Below are positions 42,159 through 51,187 of a stretch of DNA of 64,000 nucleotides, one piece after another. Location: NCBI RefSeq assembly GCF_004770765.1, contig NZ_RQFK01000033.1, positions 186,001 through 250,000 on the forward strand, in the 5' to 3' direction. The stretch is from Leptospira noumeaensis. Its GTDB lineage: Bacteria > Spirochaetota > Leptospiria > Leptospirales > Leptospiraceae. Each line of letters opens with the position of its first letter. Position 1 is the first letter of the stretch. Below the pieces are notes generated by a model. That model did not search any database, was not told where the DNA came from, and saw only the letters and a list, made by a program, of their open reading frames with translations. Made by a program: the position numbers and the translations under genes.

Positions 42159-42651
42159 TTAGACTTTAAACGGGATTAATCTTTCTTCAATATTCTCTTT
42201 TCCAATTTCGCCGCTTTCATGGTATTCTGCATCTTGATTTACATTCCAAACATCGTAAACAATTCGATCAGTAGCTATGTTTTCCACTGTTAACATAGTT
42301 GTCATCATTGTATGATCCTGGTTGTTGTATTTATGCATTCCATTCCTTCCAACCAGATGGAGATTTGTAAATTTACCTTGTATCTCAGCTTTTAATACAT
42401 TGATATGATTTTGGTAAACATCATCATAAACGGGGTAAGCCTTTTTCTGGCGAACAACAAAACCTTCTTTAATGTCTTGAAGTTTAGTTAATCTAAGTTT
42501 AACCACTTCTTTTTTTTGATAAGTTTACGAGCTCTTAGTCAGTAGAAGTCCAAAGCCCATCACCTTCAAAACAGAAATATTCTAAACCATAACAATTATA
42601 TGCTAGATCTGGGACTATTTCTGGAGACCAACTTTTGAAATAATGTTTTAA
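42159..42651 (-). pseudogene. Broken FAD-dependent oxidoreductase (Glf/protoporphyrinogen-oxidase-like), 3' part
   Basis: Only the C-terminal part is left, in three pieces. First comes WSPEIVPD, then YGLEYFCFEGDGLW, then a TAA at 42535-42537 where a Glu codon is expected (between Asp and Glu-Leu). Eight Ts at 42510-42517 mark a frameshift. After that an open frame of 115 residues holds VRQKKAYPVYD, LVGRNGMHKYNNQDHTM and the normal end. These are typical of the C-terminal FAD-binding part of amine-oxidase-like enzymes in polysaccharide loci. The N-terminal dinucleotide-binding half is missing. A complete glf lies 1.1 kb away, so loss was probably neutral. Confidence 0.78.
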
Positions 42652-42850
42652 TCATTTTTGATTTATCTTTAATCTTAGATTTAGGTTTAATTGTATTCCA
42701 AATAGCTAAATATAATGACAATCCCTTGATCCTTTGTGCAGCAACCAAATAACCAAAACGTTCTTTGCGGTTACCTAATAATAACCAAATAAACTCAAAT
42801 AAGTTAGTTGTAAAAAAGGGAGATATGTTTCTGACAAAAACCGAAAATAA
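42596..42850 (-). pseudogene. 3' scrap of a possible glycosyltransferase gene
   Basis: An open frame without a usable start reads FEFIWLLLGNRKERFGYLVAAQ, then RIKGLSLYLAIWNTIK. The amphipathic, Arg/Lys-rich tail is like those at the end of membrane-associated GT2 enzymes. It overlaps, in a different frame, the first surviving piece of the FAD-enzyme pseudogene, so a deletion joining two genes probably lies near 42650-42700. The family assignment is weak. Confidence 0.35.
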
Positions 42851-42860
42851 TCAAAACTCG

Positions 42861-43132
42861 TCAATAAATGTAAAAAAACCAAACAAAAACAAACTTTAAA
42901 AAAAGGCTGACCTGCCTATCACTCAACATCAAAGATACTGAAAAAAATGATAACCTAACTATGGTAAAAATTGTTATAAAACTAGAAAGTACAATTATGA
43001 AAATTCCGTTACCTAATGAATTAAGAAGAAGTATCCTTGGTAAAAAAGAAAAAAGAAAAAACAAAGAAAGATAAAGATACAGACCGGGTATGTGATTGCT
43101 TGTCACATGCTCGTTTAATTTTCCACCCTTTG
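42861..43132. other. AT-rich non-coding stretch with a weak hydrophobic frame
   Basis: This part of the 1-kb gap has no convincing gene. A minus-strand frame (42861-43106, GTG start, 81 residues) is wholly hydrophobic, with no ribosome-binding site and no recognised family. It may be the remains of a polysaccharide membrane protein. Together with the adjoining fragments it looks like decayed sequence. Confidence 0.5.
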
Positions 43133-43312
43133 CTAGAAAAAAGCATTCTTAATATTCTCACTAGCGTCACTTAAATGAACATACCGCCAATTGGCTAACT
43201 CAAATATCCCCAAATCTCCGCCCTTATACTGAAAAAAGATAAGTAAGAAAAAAAATATAGAAACTAACAAAATTTCTACGATGAATCTATAAAATAATTC
43301 AAATAATCTCAT
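43133..43312 (-). CDS. Small membrane-anchored ORF, possible gene remnant
   Basis: This 59-residue frame starts with ATG at 43310-43312. It has one strong transmembrane helix (about 10-27) followed by a charged soluble part containing GGDLGIFELANWRYVHLSDASENIKNAFF in two pieces of normal amino-acid make-up. No ribosome-binding site is visible. It reads like the start of a larger membrane-anchored enzyme cut off by the TAG at 43133. It could also be a true small protein. It is not recognised. Confidence 0.3.
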   Translation of the reverse strand: MRLFELFYRFIVEILLVSIFFFLLIFFQYKGGDLGIFELANWRYVHLSDASENIKNAFF

Positions 43313-43503
43313 AAATTAACACAACTTTGTGGGAAATTTTACAAACTTTCCCGGATAAGTATATGTCAACTTGTTTCATTACCAATACAAACACCAAGTT
43401 CAATATATACGGTTTAATTTCTGCTAATTGAAGCACCTAACCATCACGAAAAGTGAGAGACGGACTAATGAAACTTTCAACTACAATCTTATTTGATTGT
43501 AGT

Positions 43504-44259
43504 CTATTTTTTAAACCAGGAGATATTCCTTTTGAAATAATTTATTAAGTAGCGATCAAACCTTGGAATATGAAATTTTAATAATAAAAAAGCCAGTTGA
43601 AGTGCAGTGATTCTTCCAAAAACAAAATCAATCGCCAATTTTTGTTTATACGACCATGGCGCCGTTGATACACCAGTATTATCATTAATAGAGATGGGTT
43701 GGTCAAAATGGAAAACTTTCGTTTTGGGTATGGTCAAGAAAAAAACATAATCTGAAATGATCAGTTTAGGTGTGATGAGATAGTTACCATATAAATTATG
43801 TAATTTCCTTTTATAGATCACTGATTGGTGTAGAATTGCACCCTTTTCATAATTTGCAAAACCCGGAAAAAGCGAATTAGGATCTTTTAACAAATTACAT
43901 GTATACCAGTTCCCGAAAACAAAATCTACCTCTCCCAAATTTTTCAATTTAAAAAACGAAGTCAAAACATTACGATCAGCAAATCGATCCCCTGCATTCA
44001 AATAAATAATCCACTCGCCCTTTGCTACCTTTAACCCTTTGTTCATGGCATCGTAAATCCCACGATCAGGCTCACTTACCCAGTAATTAATCCCAGACCT
44101 GTTCTTTTTTATGAGTTCCAGTGTGCCATCTGTTGAACCGCCATCAATAACGATATATTCAAACTCTTTAAAACTTTGTTCTCGAACGCTCTTCAGCGTG
44201 TATTCAAAAAATTGTTTATTATTTAATACAATTGTGATGATAGATAATTTTGGTGACAT
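43504..44259 (-). CDS. GT2 glycosyltransferase (WcaE-like)
   Basis: This 251-residue GT-A enzyme has LSIITIVLNNKQFFEYTLKSV, IDGGSTDGT, SEPDRGIYDAMNKGL and YLNAGDRF. This set marks the WcaE/colanic-acid type of GT2 enzymes, in which the DxD position reads NAGD. It is the last intact gene of the long minus-strand O-antigen series and is separated by 89 bases from the preceding membrane protein. Its donor is unknown. Confidence 0.87.
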   Translation of the reverse strand: MSPKLSIITIVLNNKQFFEYTLKSVREQSFKEFEYIVIDGGSTDGTLELIKKNRSGINYWVSEPDRGIYDAMNKGLKVAKGEWIIYLNAGDRFADRNVLTSFFKLKNLGEVDFVFGNWYTCNLLKDPNSLFPGFANYEKGAILHQSVIYKRKLHNLYGNYLITPKLIISDYVFFLTIPKTKVFHFDQPISINDNTGVSTAPWSYKQKLAIDFVFGRITALQLAFLLLKFHIPRFDRYLINYFKRNISWFKK

Positions 44260-44348
44260 ACTACTGTTTCCTAAAAAACTTAACGTTAAAAATAAAGGTC
44301 GTTATAACTAAAATTATGAAATAATTAATCAGATTTATGGTCATTAGT

Positions 44349-45374
44349 TCAAGCAGCGAACTCTAATCGTTTTCTAATGATTAATGCTAGTGGCAAAGAG
44401 TATAAAGGTAAAAATTCAGTGAAGATACGATATTCATATATATTTGCAGTATATAAATAAATCAATAATACCAACCAACCTACGGGTAACATCCTCCGCA
44501 ACCGGAACGGTAATTTAGCAAGATTACTTTTAAAAAATAATGGAAATATAAGGAATAAAGGAAAAAACAAAAAAGCAACTCGATAATACGCTTCAAAAAA
44601 ACTCGGGTTTTGAATTTCGTACATTGCTGAGGTAAAAAAACTTATATTAGATACATATTGATCCTGATACACCAAACCAACTTTATCCATAAATAGATAA
44701 TGTAGAAATAATTTTGTTCCACTCCAGATAAACATTAAAAAGAAAACTTTGGGAAATAAACTTTTCTTTTCGGTAAATTTCCAATGAACTAAAAAGTAAC
44801 AAAAAATAAAGATTAAAGACGTTTCTCTATTTAAAGTAGCAAGAAAAATTAAAATACAGAACACAGAATAAGACTGTGTCTGAATCGAATATAACAGCAA
44901 AACACAGAACAAAATAGAATATGTATCGTATAAAAAATACAATGGCATATATCTAGGCAAATAAGAAAACCATGGTATCAAGAGAATAAAAAACAAAGTA
45001 GAGATAAGGGCAAATTCCTTTGTTCCGTATAACTTCGAATATCGATAATAAAAAACGAATACAAAAAAATATCCGATAAACTCTAAAAAATAAACAATTT
45101 CTTCGGCAGTATAATCTGTTTTAGATTTAATAAATTGGCCAACCCAACTTGTTAGTGCTCTAGACACAAAGGGTTTTCCATAATCATGTAATAGAAATTT
45201 TTCGTGACCAATAAAATTAAAATTTAATTGGTTGTGTAAGCCCGTAAAAAGAATTGCAATAATGGCGAACGCAAACGTTAACCATAGCCTAAAAAAAAGT
45301 TCACCCCAGTTTTTCGGAATTACTGAGGGCAGTATCGTAATTTTTAATCGATTTTGAAATTCAAATTTCAGCAT
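44349..45374 (-). CDS. Polytopic membrane protein with NRET motif
   Basis: This is about 341 residues from the ATG at 45372-45374. A TTG at 45413 would add 13 residues, and neither start has a convincing ribosome-binding site. About eight membrane helices are predicted. A conserved-looking YLPRYMPLYFLYDT loop is followed by LATLNRETS in the middle, and a late NIYEYRIFTEFLPL. The NRET element recurs in uncharacterised membrane proteins of surface-polysaccharide loci. It may be a GT-C-like transferase or transporter. The position between two glycan genes supports a glycan role only. Confidence 0.55.
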   Translation of the reverse strand: MLKFEFQNRLKITILPSVIPKNWGELFFRLWLTFAFAIIAILFTGLHNQLNFNFIGHEKFLLHDYGKPFVSRALTSWVGQFIKSKTDYTAEEIVYFLEFIGYFFVFVFYYRYSKLYGTKEFALISTLFFILLIPWFSYLPRYMPLYFLYDTYSILFCVLLLYSIQTQSYSVFCILIFLATLNRETSLIFIFCYFLVHWKFTEKKSLFPKVFFLMFIWSGTKLFLHYLFMDKVGLVYQDQYVSNISFFTSAMYEIQNPSFFEAYYRVAFLFFPLFLIFPLFFKSNLAKLPFRLRRMLPVGWLVLLIYLYTANIYEYRIFTEFLPLYSLPLALIIRKRLEFAA

Positions 45375-45453
45375 TTTTAAGTTTTTAAATTTATTCTCGG
45401 CAATTTTAAACAAATAGCGTAAATGATAAAATTCCTTTTCCCAAAAAGGGAGA

Positions 45454-46401
45454 CTAGTTTTTTAATACCGAACCTATTTTCTCAATAGAATTTGTTTCGA
45501 AATTAAAGACAGGTAAATCTGAAATAATTTTAATTTGATTAGAAATCCCCGTAACATATGTAAGCTCCCGCTTTTCATTCCTGGATTCTCTGGCAGGATT
45601 TGGCAAATAGACTTCCGATGCAGATCGTTCGCTAAATCTTTCTGCAAAATCATTCCTAATAAAAAATGCATTATTGCAAATGTTATTACATCCAATGAAT
45701 TTATAACCCTTTTGATTTGCCAAATCGATAAAAGCTGGCAATGAGGCTCCATAGTATAATCCAGAGTAATGTGCATTAAACCTTTGGAATCCAGAATCAT
45801 AAGGGATCGAAATTTTCTTTTCAGCACCAAACGAATTGTTAATTTCGGTAATCACTAAAACTGGCGACACAGATTCGATTTGTTTCCATACCCAATAGTC
45901 GTTTCCATCGATATCTACACTTAATATCCCAATATTTCCCGAAAACCCTTGATCCTTAATTAAGGAATTGATATTATCTTTTGTTATAAAAGCGTTCACT
46001 GCTCGCAACGAATTTTGCCAGAAGTAATTTTGTTGTCTGATGTATTCAATATTTGATTTTGAGCCATCAATTACCATTCCCTCCCAATGTCGACTCATCA
46101 TCAAATAACGTGTATTTGATTCAGAATAATTCTCCACCCCAAACTCGATAAAAGATTTAGGTATTTCAGGAATCCTATTAATGATGTGGTCTATTAAACC
46201 ATCCTCATCCCATTGTGAAAAAACCTTAAATCCGCTATTCGAAAATGTTCGATTTTCAGAGTTTACATTCAGTCGCGATTGTAACTCACCAAGTGATATA
46301 TGAAAATTCTCTATTTTTTCGATCAGTTGGTATTGTTTTTCAATTACTTCCCTTAAAAAGGGTCTCATTAACTTCGATATGATCTTTTTAAATAAACGCA
46401 T
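45454..46401 (-). CDS. FkbM-like putative methyltransferase
   Basis: This 315-residue soluble protein begins with an amphipathic N-terminal part (about 1-50). Then comes a Rossmann-like segment with SFIEFGVENYSESNTRYLM, GMVIDGSKSNIEYI and GILSVDIDGNDYWVWKQI, resembling SAM-dependent methyltransferases of the FkbM group (acidic residue after beta2, VDIDGND motif). The target could be a sugar hydroxyl in the O-antigen. The glycine-rich loop is weak, so methyltransferase activity is not assured. It is packed between the HlpA-like transferase and the NRET membrane protein. Confidence 0.5.
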   Translation of the reverse strand: MRLFKKIISKLMRPFLREVIEKQYQLIEKIENFHISLGELQSRLNVNSENRTFSNSGFKVFSQWDEDGLIDHIINRIPEIPKSFIEFGVENYSESNTRYLMMSRHWEGMVIDGSKSNIEYIRQQNYFWQNSLRAVNAFITKDNINSLIKDQGFSGNIGILSVDIDGNDYWVWKQIESVSPVLVITEINNSFGAEKKISIPYDSGFQRFNAHYSGLYYGASLPAFIDLANQKGYKFIGCNNICNNAFFIRNDFAERFSERSASEVYLPNPARESRNEKRELTYVTGISNQIKIISDLPVFNFETNSIEKIGSVLKN

Positions 46402-46402
46402 A

Positions 46403-47311
46403 CTAATTCCTAAATAAATTAAAGATAAAAACCCTTAATTTCAATAACTGTCTATTGATCCTGGATGGATAATAAAATATCTCAACAAATTCATGAAAGA
46501 AATCAACTAACTTCACTTTCTCTGGATGAACCAAAGGAAAATCAAATTTTTCGATTTTTAAATTTGCAAAACTTGAATTCTGATCAACAGTATGAGTTCC
46601 ATCTTCTCTGAATCCCAAATTTCGAACTAAATTTTTGGATGGCATAATGGAAATTCGATCTTCTTTCCAATTATGGTATGACCATTGATGATCCCAAGTA
46701 TCAACTTTGCCACTCGACGATTCATCTATCCAATGTTTCCAAGTTTTTATCTGTCTTTGCGATTTAAAATATGTTGATAGGATATCTTCTACATTCTCTA
46801 AATTAAGATCCTTGGACTTGTATCCTTCCCAAGCTCTCCGCCATGTTGCCCAGCCCCAAATATGAAAGTATTTTGAATAAAAATAAGACTCTTTTAGATG
46901 AATTTTGTTATAAAAAAAGTTCACACCTGAAATCATCCCAATTTTTGTATCAAATTTGTATCTCTCAAGCAGCTCTTCGCAAAATGTAAAAAAGGATAAG
47001 TCCGGAAAACAATCGTCCTCTAAAATTATCCCCATCTCTTCCGACTCGAAGAACCAAGAGATCGCAGATGAAACACCTAAGCGACATCCTTGATTATTTT
47101 TTGAAAACCTGGTTTTCACCTGAACGGATTTCGGAATTTTTTCCATTAACTGTCGAACTGAAGTAACCTTATCGACCTCCCCTTCTTTTCCATCACGAGC
47201 GCCATCAACAGCAAAATAAATAATCGTTGGTTTATATTCTAAAATACGATTTAAAGTAATCTCAGTCAAATCAGGTCTATTGAAACCAATCAACAATACA
47301 GGAAGTTTCAT
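46403..47311 (-). CDS. HlpA-like nucleotide-diphospho-sugar glycosyltransferase
   Basis: This 302-residue GT-A-fold enzyme has PVLLIGFNRPDLTEITLNRI at the start, FAVDGARDG, the acidic LEDDCFPD metal site and FHIWGWATWRRAWEGY. These recur in HlpA-like transferases of LPS clusters. Its start overlaps the upstream GT9 gene by 4 bases, and it ends one base before the next gene's start, so the three form a coupled run. It probably adds one sugar to the O-unit. Confidence 0.8.
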   Translation of the reverse strand: MKLPVLLIGFNRPDLTEITLNRILEYKPTIIYFAVDGARDGKEGEVDKVTSVRQLMEKIPKSVQVKTRFSKNNQGCRLGVSSAISWFFESEEMGIILEDDCFPDLSFFTFCEELLERYKFDTKIGMISGVNFFYNKIHLKESYFYSKYFHIWGWATWRRAWEGYKSKDLNLENVEDILSTYFKSQRQIKTWKHWIDESSSGKVDTWDHQWSYHNWKEDRISIMPSKNLVRNLGFREDGTHTVDQNSSFANLKIEKFDFPLVHPEKVKLVDFFHEFVEIFYYPSRINRQLLKLRVFIFNLFRN

Positions 47312-48417
47312 ATTTTGTTAATTTCTTTTATAATTTCTTTTATATGCTTTTTTAAATCAATTGAATCAATGGGTATGGTCGACCCACGAGAAAAAGAGTC
47401 GTATAGTATTTTTTTATGTGAACTCATATTCATCTGAATGAGAGGAGGAAAATATGCTATCATTTGTTTATAATTCTTAGGATAAGGGATAAACCGAAAA
47501 AGATGATTTCCATTTGAGAAACAAAATACTTTCGGAACTTTTGTAGCCATCGCAATATGCACACCGCTAGAATCCATTGACAAAACTGCAGAAGAGTTAC
47601 CAATAAAATCAATTGTTTCTATTAAATTTGTAAGTCCACATTGTGAGGTAATCCTATCTGACAATTCCGACAAGATGGTTCCTTTTTTAGCTTCGTTTTT
47701 ACCACCAAGAATTGTTATTTTGTATTTTGTATGATTTAGAATCTCCATACAAATAAACTTCATATTCTCAATGGAGAGCTGCCTAAATGGAGAACTTGAA
47801 CCGATAAAAAAAGAAACAAACTTTTCCTTATCATGAAATTTTCGATATGGTAAATCTAAATCAACTAAAGAAAAAACCGGCTCTAAGTAATTAAAAAAAT
47901 GACGATTTCTTTCAAATTCAAATTGGTTCGAATCAATATTATCAACTAATTGATCATATTGACGATCATTAAACAATTTTACTTCTTTTAAATAGTTCAG
48001 GTCATCTCCTTTTGAAGTTATTTTCTGGGCTGATGAGAGTGGTAATAAAAGAAAATCAACGATATGATTTCTTGAAAAAGTCGGTTGAATGATCTTTCCA
48101 ATATTAAAAGTACTTAATCTCAATAAGATATAGATTCTATAAAATCGATTACGAGCAAGCCGCTCTACATTAACCCAAATAACCTTATCAGCAAATTCTC
48201 GGTCATAGTGTTCATAAATAGAACGCCAAGCAACATTTGCCAGAAAAAGGATTTTTCTTTTTTGGATAAACTTCGAATTTTTTAGCGGGGAAAGAAAATT
48301 CCGAAAAAGAATATAATCCCCAATGGAATCCAATCGATTAATTAGTGTATATTCATTCCCAGATTTAAAAAAAAACTGAACAAAATTACTTAGTAAAAAA
48401 ATTAACCCTTTGATCAT
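47308..48417 (-). CDS. GT9 (heptosyltransferase-like) glycosyltransferase
   Basis: This 369-residue protein has the GT-B features of the GT9 family: an N-terminal RLDSIGDYILFRNFL, a central FFIGSSSPFRQL, an ITILGGKNEAKK segment, and the nucleotide-binding SAVLSMDSSGVHIAMATKVP near the end. The usual GT9 substrate is ADP-heptose, but in O-antigen loci these enzymes can use other donors. It overlaps the flippase gene upstream and the HlpA-like gene downstream by 4 bases each. Confidence 0.8.
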   Translation of the reverse strand: MIKGLIFLLSNFVQFFFKSGNEYTLINRLDSIGDYILFRNFLSPLKNSKFIQKRKILFLANVAWRSIYEHYDREFADKVIWVNVERLARNRFYRIYILLRLSTFNIGKIIQPTFSRNHIVDFLLLPLSSAQKITSKGDDLNYLKEVKLFNDRQYDQLVDNIDSNQFEFERNRHFFNYLEPVFSLVDLDLPYRKFHDKEKFVSFFIGSSSPFRQLSIENMKFICMEILNHTKYKITILGGKNEAKKGTILSELSDRITSQCGLTNLIETIDFIGNSSAVLSMDSSGVHIAMATKVPKVFCFSNGNHLFRFIPYPKNYKQMIAYFPPLIQMNMSSHKKILYDSFSRGSTIPIDSIDLKKHIKEIIKEINKI

Positions 48418-49724
48418 TTATTTTTATTTATTTCCAACAATTTTTTAGCAAAACTTCGAATATTAAGGTTCCAGAAAAACAATCCCAATAGCTGAAATCT
48501 CAACAATGGTCTCAAATCCTTAAAAAAGAACAAAAAGAGGGTACTAGCGCAGAACTGAGATATTAGAGTAGCAACTGCAGCCCCCATAATTCCATAGGTA
48601 GGTATCCATAAGTAATTAAGAATAACATTGACGGCTAAACCAAATAAACTTTTCCAAATGGTATACTTTTGTAAGTTCTCTATCAGAAAAAAATTTCCGC
48701 CAGCAACTCCTAAAAAAACAAATATGCCAGACCAAATATGGACTTTTAATATGGAGGCAGACGACTGAAATAAGTCACCATATAAAACATTAATCAAAGG
48801 TTCAGCAAAAAGTTGAACTGCAGAAGCACCTAAAAAAGCAATCCAAAAAACAATTCCATGCAAAAGTAAAAATCTTTTATCATAATCTGATGAAAATTCA
48901 TTCTTCAATTTGATCAGATTTGGAAAAAAAGACGATGCTAATCCTATAGGAATAAAGTACCAAAATTCACTCCAGCGAACACCAACGCTATATAGGCCCA
49001 ACTGACTATCACCTAATATCGAGCCTATCATAATCTGATCAACTTTCATATATAAAATAATTGCAAGACCTGCAAGAAGTAGTGGAAATGAATCGCTTAA
49101 TATACTTTTGACCCGATTCAAACGAGGGAAGTGAAACGAAATTGTTCCATTCTGTCTTAGATAAAGAAAGTATATCAATAACGAAGATATTACTCCTTCC
49201 ACGGCAAAAGTAATGAAAAGGGCTAAATGCGGAAACCTGTATGAAATCAAACAAACGCGAACTACTGATAAAACCAGAAAAACAATATTTTCGGCCCATA
49301 CTACAAACTTTACCTCAAGTTTTGCTTCAAAAACAAAACGAACTACGGAAAAGCAACGAAATAAGGATGGAACGCTCAATATAAGCATTAAGAAATATAA
49401 ACCATCATTCGGTTTCAAAATCCAAAGCGCACAAAAAGACAATAAAACCGAAAGGATTCCAAATGTAAAATGAATCCAAAATGCAGACAAGAGAACTTCA
49501 TCTCGTTTTTCTGGCTCCGAGACTAACATTCTGACAAGAATACCCTCTGAACCAAACGAAATTAACGTGCCAAAAAGGACAATCAAAGCATTAAGAAAAT
49601 TGAATTTACCAAACCATTCGGGCCCAAGATATCTAACAATCCAAACACTTACAATTAGTCCGACGGACAATTTAAGTAATTTGTCTATGATTAGCCAAAA
49701 ACCATTAATAAAAATTGATTTCAA
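48414..49724 (-). CDS. wzx: O-antigen flippase (Wzx)
   Basis: Wzx turns undecaprenyl-diphosphate-linked O-units over to the periplasmic face. The 436-residue protein has 12-14 hydrophobic helices and the MATE/MVF-like polysaccharide-export start (GFWLIIDKLLKLSVGLIVSVWIVRYLGPEWFGKFN, read across two helices), followed by FGSEGILVRML. It overlaps the polymerase gene by 4 bases. Together with the neighbouring Wzy and initiating transferase it completes a Wzx/Wzy-dependent system. Confidence 0.87.
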   Translation of the reverse strand: MKSIFINGFWLIIDKLLKLSVGLIVSVWIVRYLGPEWFGKFNFLNALIVLFGTLISFGSEGILVRMLVSEPEKRDEVLLSAFWIHFTFGILSVLLSFCALWILKPNDGLYFLMLILSVPSLFRCFSVVRFVFEAKLEVKFVVWAENIVFLVLSVVRVCLISYRFPHLALFITFAVEGVISSLLIYFLYLRQNGTISFHFPRLNRVKSILSDSFPLLLAGLAIILYMKVDQIMIGSILGDSQLGLYSVGVRWSEFWYFIPIGLASSFFPNLIKLKNEFSSDYDKRFLLLHGIVFWIAFLGASAVQLFAEPLINVLYGDLFQSSASILKVHIWSGIFVFLGVAGGNFFLIENLQKYTIWKSLFGLAVNVILNYLWIPTYGIMGAAVATLISQFCASTLFLFFFKDLRPLLRFQLLGLFFWNLNIRSFAKKLLEINKNK

Positions 49725-51013
49725 AACCTAACTCGGTTGTACACTTGAATGAAAAACTTCATAACAACAAGAAAAAATAAGGCAGGAAGCATCGGACCTA
49801 AGGTTGTAGGCTGGAAAATTCCATAAATTAAAATAAACATTAATCCTATTAGTAGAGAGAAGCGATATGGATCTCTGTTTTTAAGAGAAACAGAGAAATA
49901 AGAAAACAAAAAGCCAAAAATAGCAGCAAAAAAGATAACTCCGAAGACTCCACCATCTCGATACATAGTAAAGAAAATTGAACCATAGGCATTCAATTGA
50001 ATGGGCTTCCCAAACCTATCTACTCCAATATCAAAATCTTGGTGAAGATAACCACCAACGATATCCGTTTGAGAAAGATAACCAATTCCCAACTTATTTA
50101 AAACTAGAACCCAATACCTCTCAATTCCGCCTAACATAGATAATCCATAGGAATATTGATATAATATCGAACTCGGATTTTTTAGTTCCACGTCGAATAT
50201 TGAAAAAGATTCCGTATGGTAAGTTACAACAAACAAATCAAAAATATCTAACACAGATTTTGATCCTCTATAAAAAGTAATCCAAAGAGTCAAAAAAAGT
50301 AGTAAAAAAATAGGCAATGAAGCCTTTAATAAATTACTTCGCAACTTAGAGAAACCATTAAAATAAGTAATAAAAACTAACCCAAGAAGAACCGAAATTA
50401 AAAGATAATGGTAACCAAACCGGCCAAACATAATCAGCGAATCTAAAATTACTAATACGACTCCAATCAAAAGCAATCCATACCTCTTTCTTAGTATATA
50501 AAAAGCTAAACCTGAAAACAACAAGATATATTGAAAAGGTCCAATAACTAGTGAATGTAAAAGTGCAACTGTATTCGAATTAAAAAATACAGTTGCTGAT
50601 CCAGTTAAAAGTCCAAATACATCATTTCTATACGTAGCAGGAGGCATTATATACTTTAGGATATAAACCGTATGAGATGCGAAAAACAGCTGCACTGGTA
50701 AAACAAAACAAATGGAAATCCAAAGCAAAATACTATAAAAATCGTTGTTATTTGTTAAGTTAGAATCTCCAGCAAAATTACTTTCAAATATTCGTTCATG
50801 TGCAATGTAAGAAAATGAAAAAAGAGAAAAGAAAAGAAAATACATACACTGAGTATTAAAACTTAAAACAAAAAGACCTGAAATTGAGAGATACGACAGG
50901 GTATTCCAACTACCCCACCAAATGAGAACAAGAACTATTGCGATTGAACGAGATCCACTAAGGCATAACCAAATAATAATTGAAATATAAAAAAATAGAG
51001 TTATAAGGAGCAT
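49721..51013 (-). CDS. wzy: O-antigen polymerase (Wzy)
   Basis: This is a 430-residue polytopic protein with about 10-12 helices. It has the large periplasmic loop near 245-330 (IFDVELKNPSSILYQYSYG, then GIERYWVLVLNKL) and later QLNAYGSIFFTMYRDGGVFGVIFFAAIFG, as in oligosaccharide-repeat-unit polymerases. Wzy sequences vary widely, so the call rests on topology, the late RDGG element and placement next to Wzx. It is preceded by a 174-base gap, the longest inside this operon, which could hold an internal promoter. Confidence 0.78.
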   Translation of the reverse strand: MLLITLFFYISIIIWLCLSGSRSIAIVLVLIWWGSWNTLSYLSISGLFVLSFNTQCMYFLFFSLFSFSYIAHERIFESNFAGDSNLTNNNDFYSILLWISICFVLPVQLFFASHTVYILKYIMPPATYRNDVFGLLTGSATVFFNSNTVALLHSLVIGPFQYILLFSGLAFYILRKRYGLLLIGVVLVILDSLIMFGRFGYHYLLISVLLGLVFITYFNGFSKLRSNLLKASLPIFLLLFLTLWITFYRGSKSVLDIFDLFVVTYHTESFSIFDVELKNPSSILYQYSYGLSMLGGIERYWVLVLNKLGIGYLSQTDIVGGYLHQDFDIGVDRFGKPIQLNAYGSIFFTMYRDGGVFGVIFFAAIFGFLFSYFSVSLKNRDPYRFSLLIGLMFILIYGIFQPTTLGPMLPALFFLVVMKFFIQVYNRVRF

Positions 51014-51187
51014 ATAAACTAAAGAACCCGAGAGATACGATGCATTAAAGGGAACTAACCTTCAAATAAAGTGAAGCAAAAATTTTTTTAAGCAAATTCA
51101 ATATTAAAAATTTATTTTTCATCTTACAAAAACTTATTATAAATTCTTAATATTCGTTAGACTCAAAATTTGATATACAAGATCTTC

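Noticed and set aside
42861..43106. 81-residue hydrophobic ORF as a real gene
   Set aside because: GTG start without ribosome-binding site, Phe/Leu-dominated content and placement among pseudogene scraps make it unlikely to be functional.
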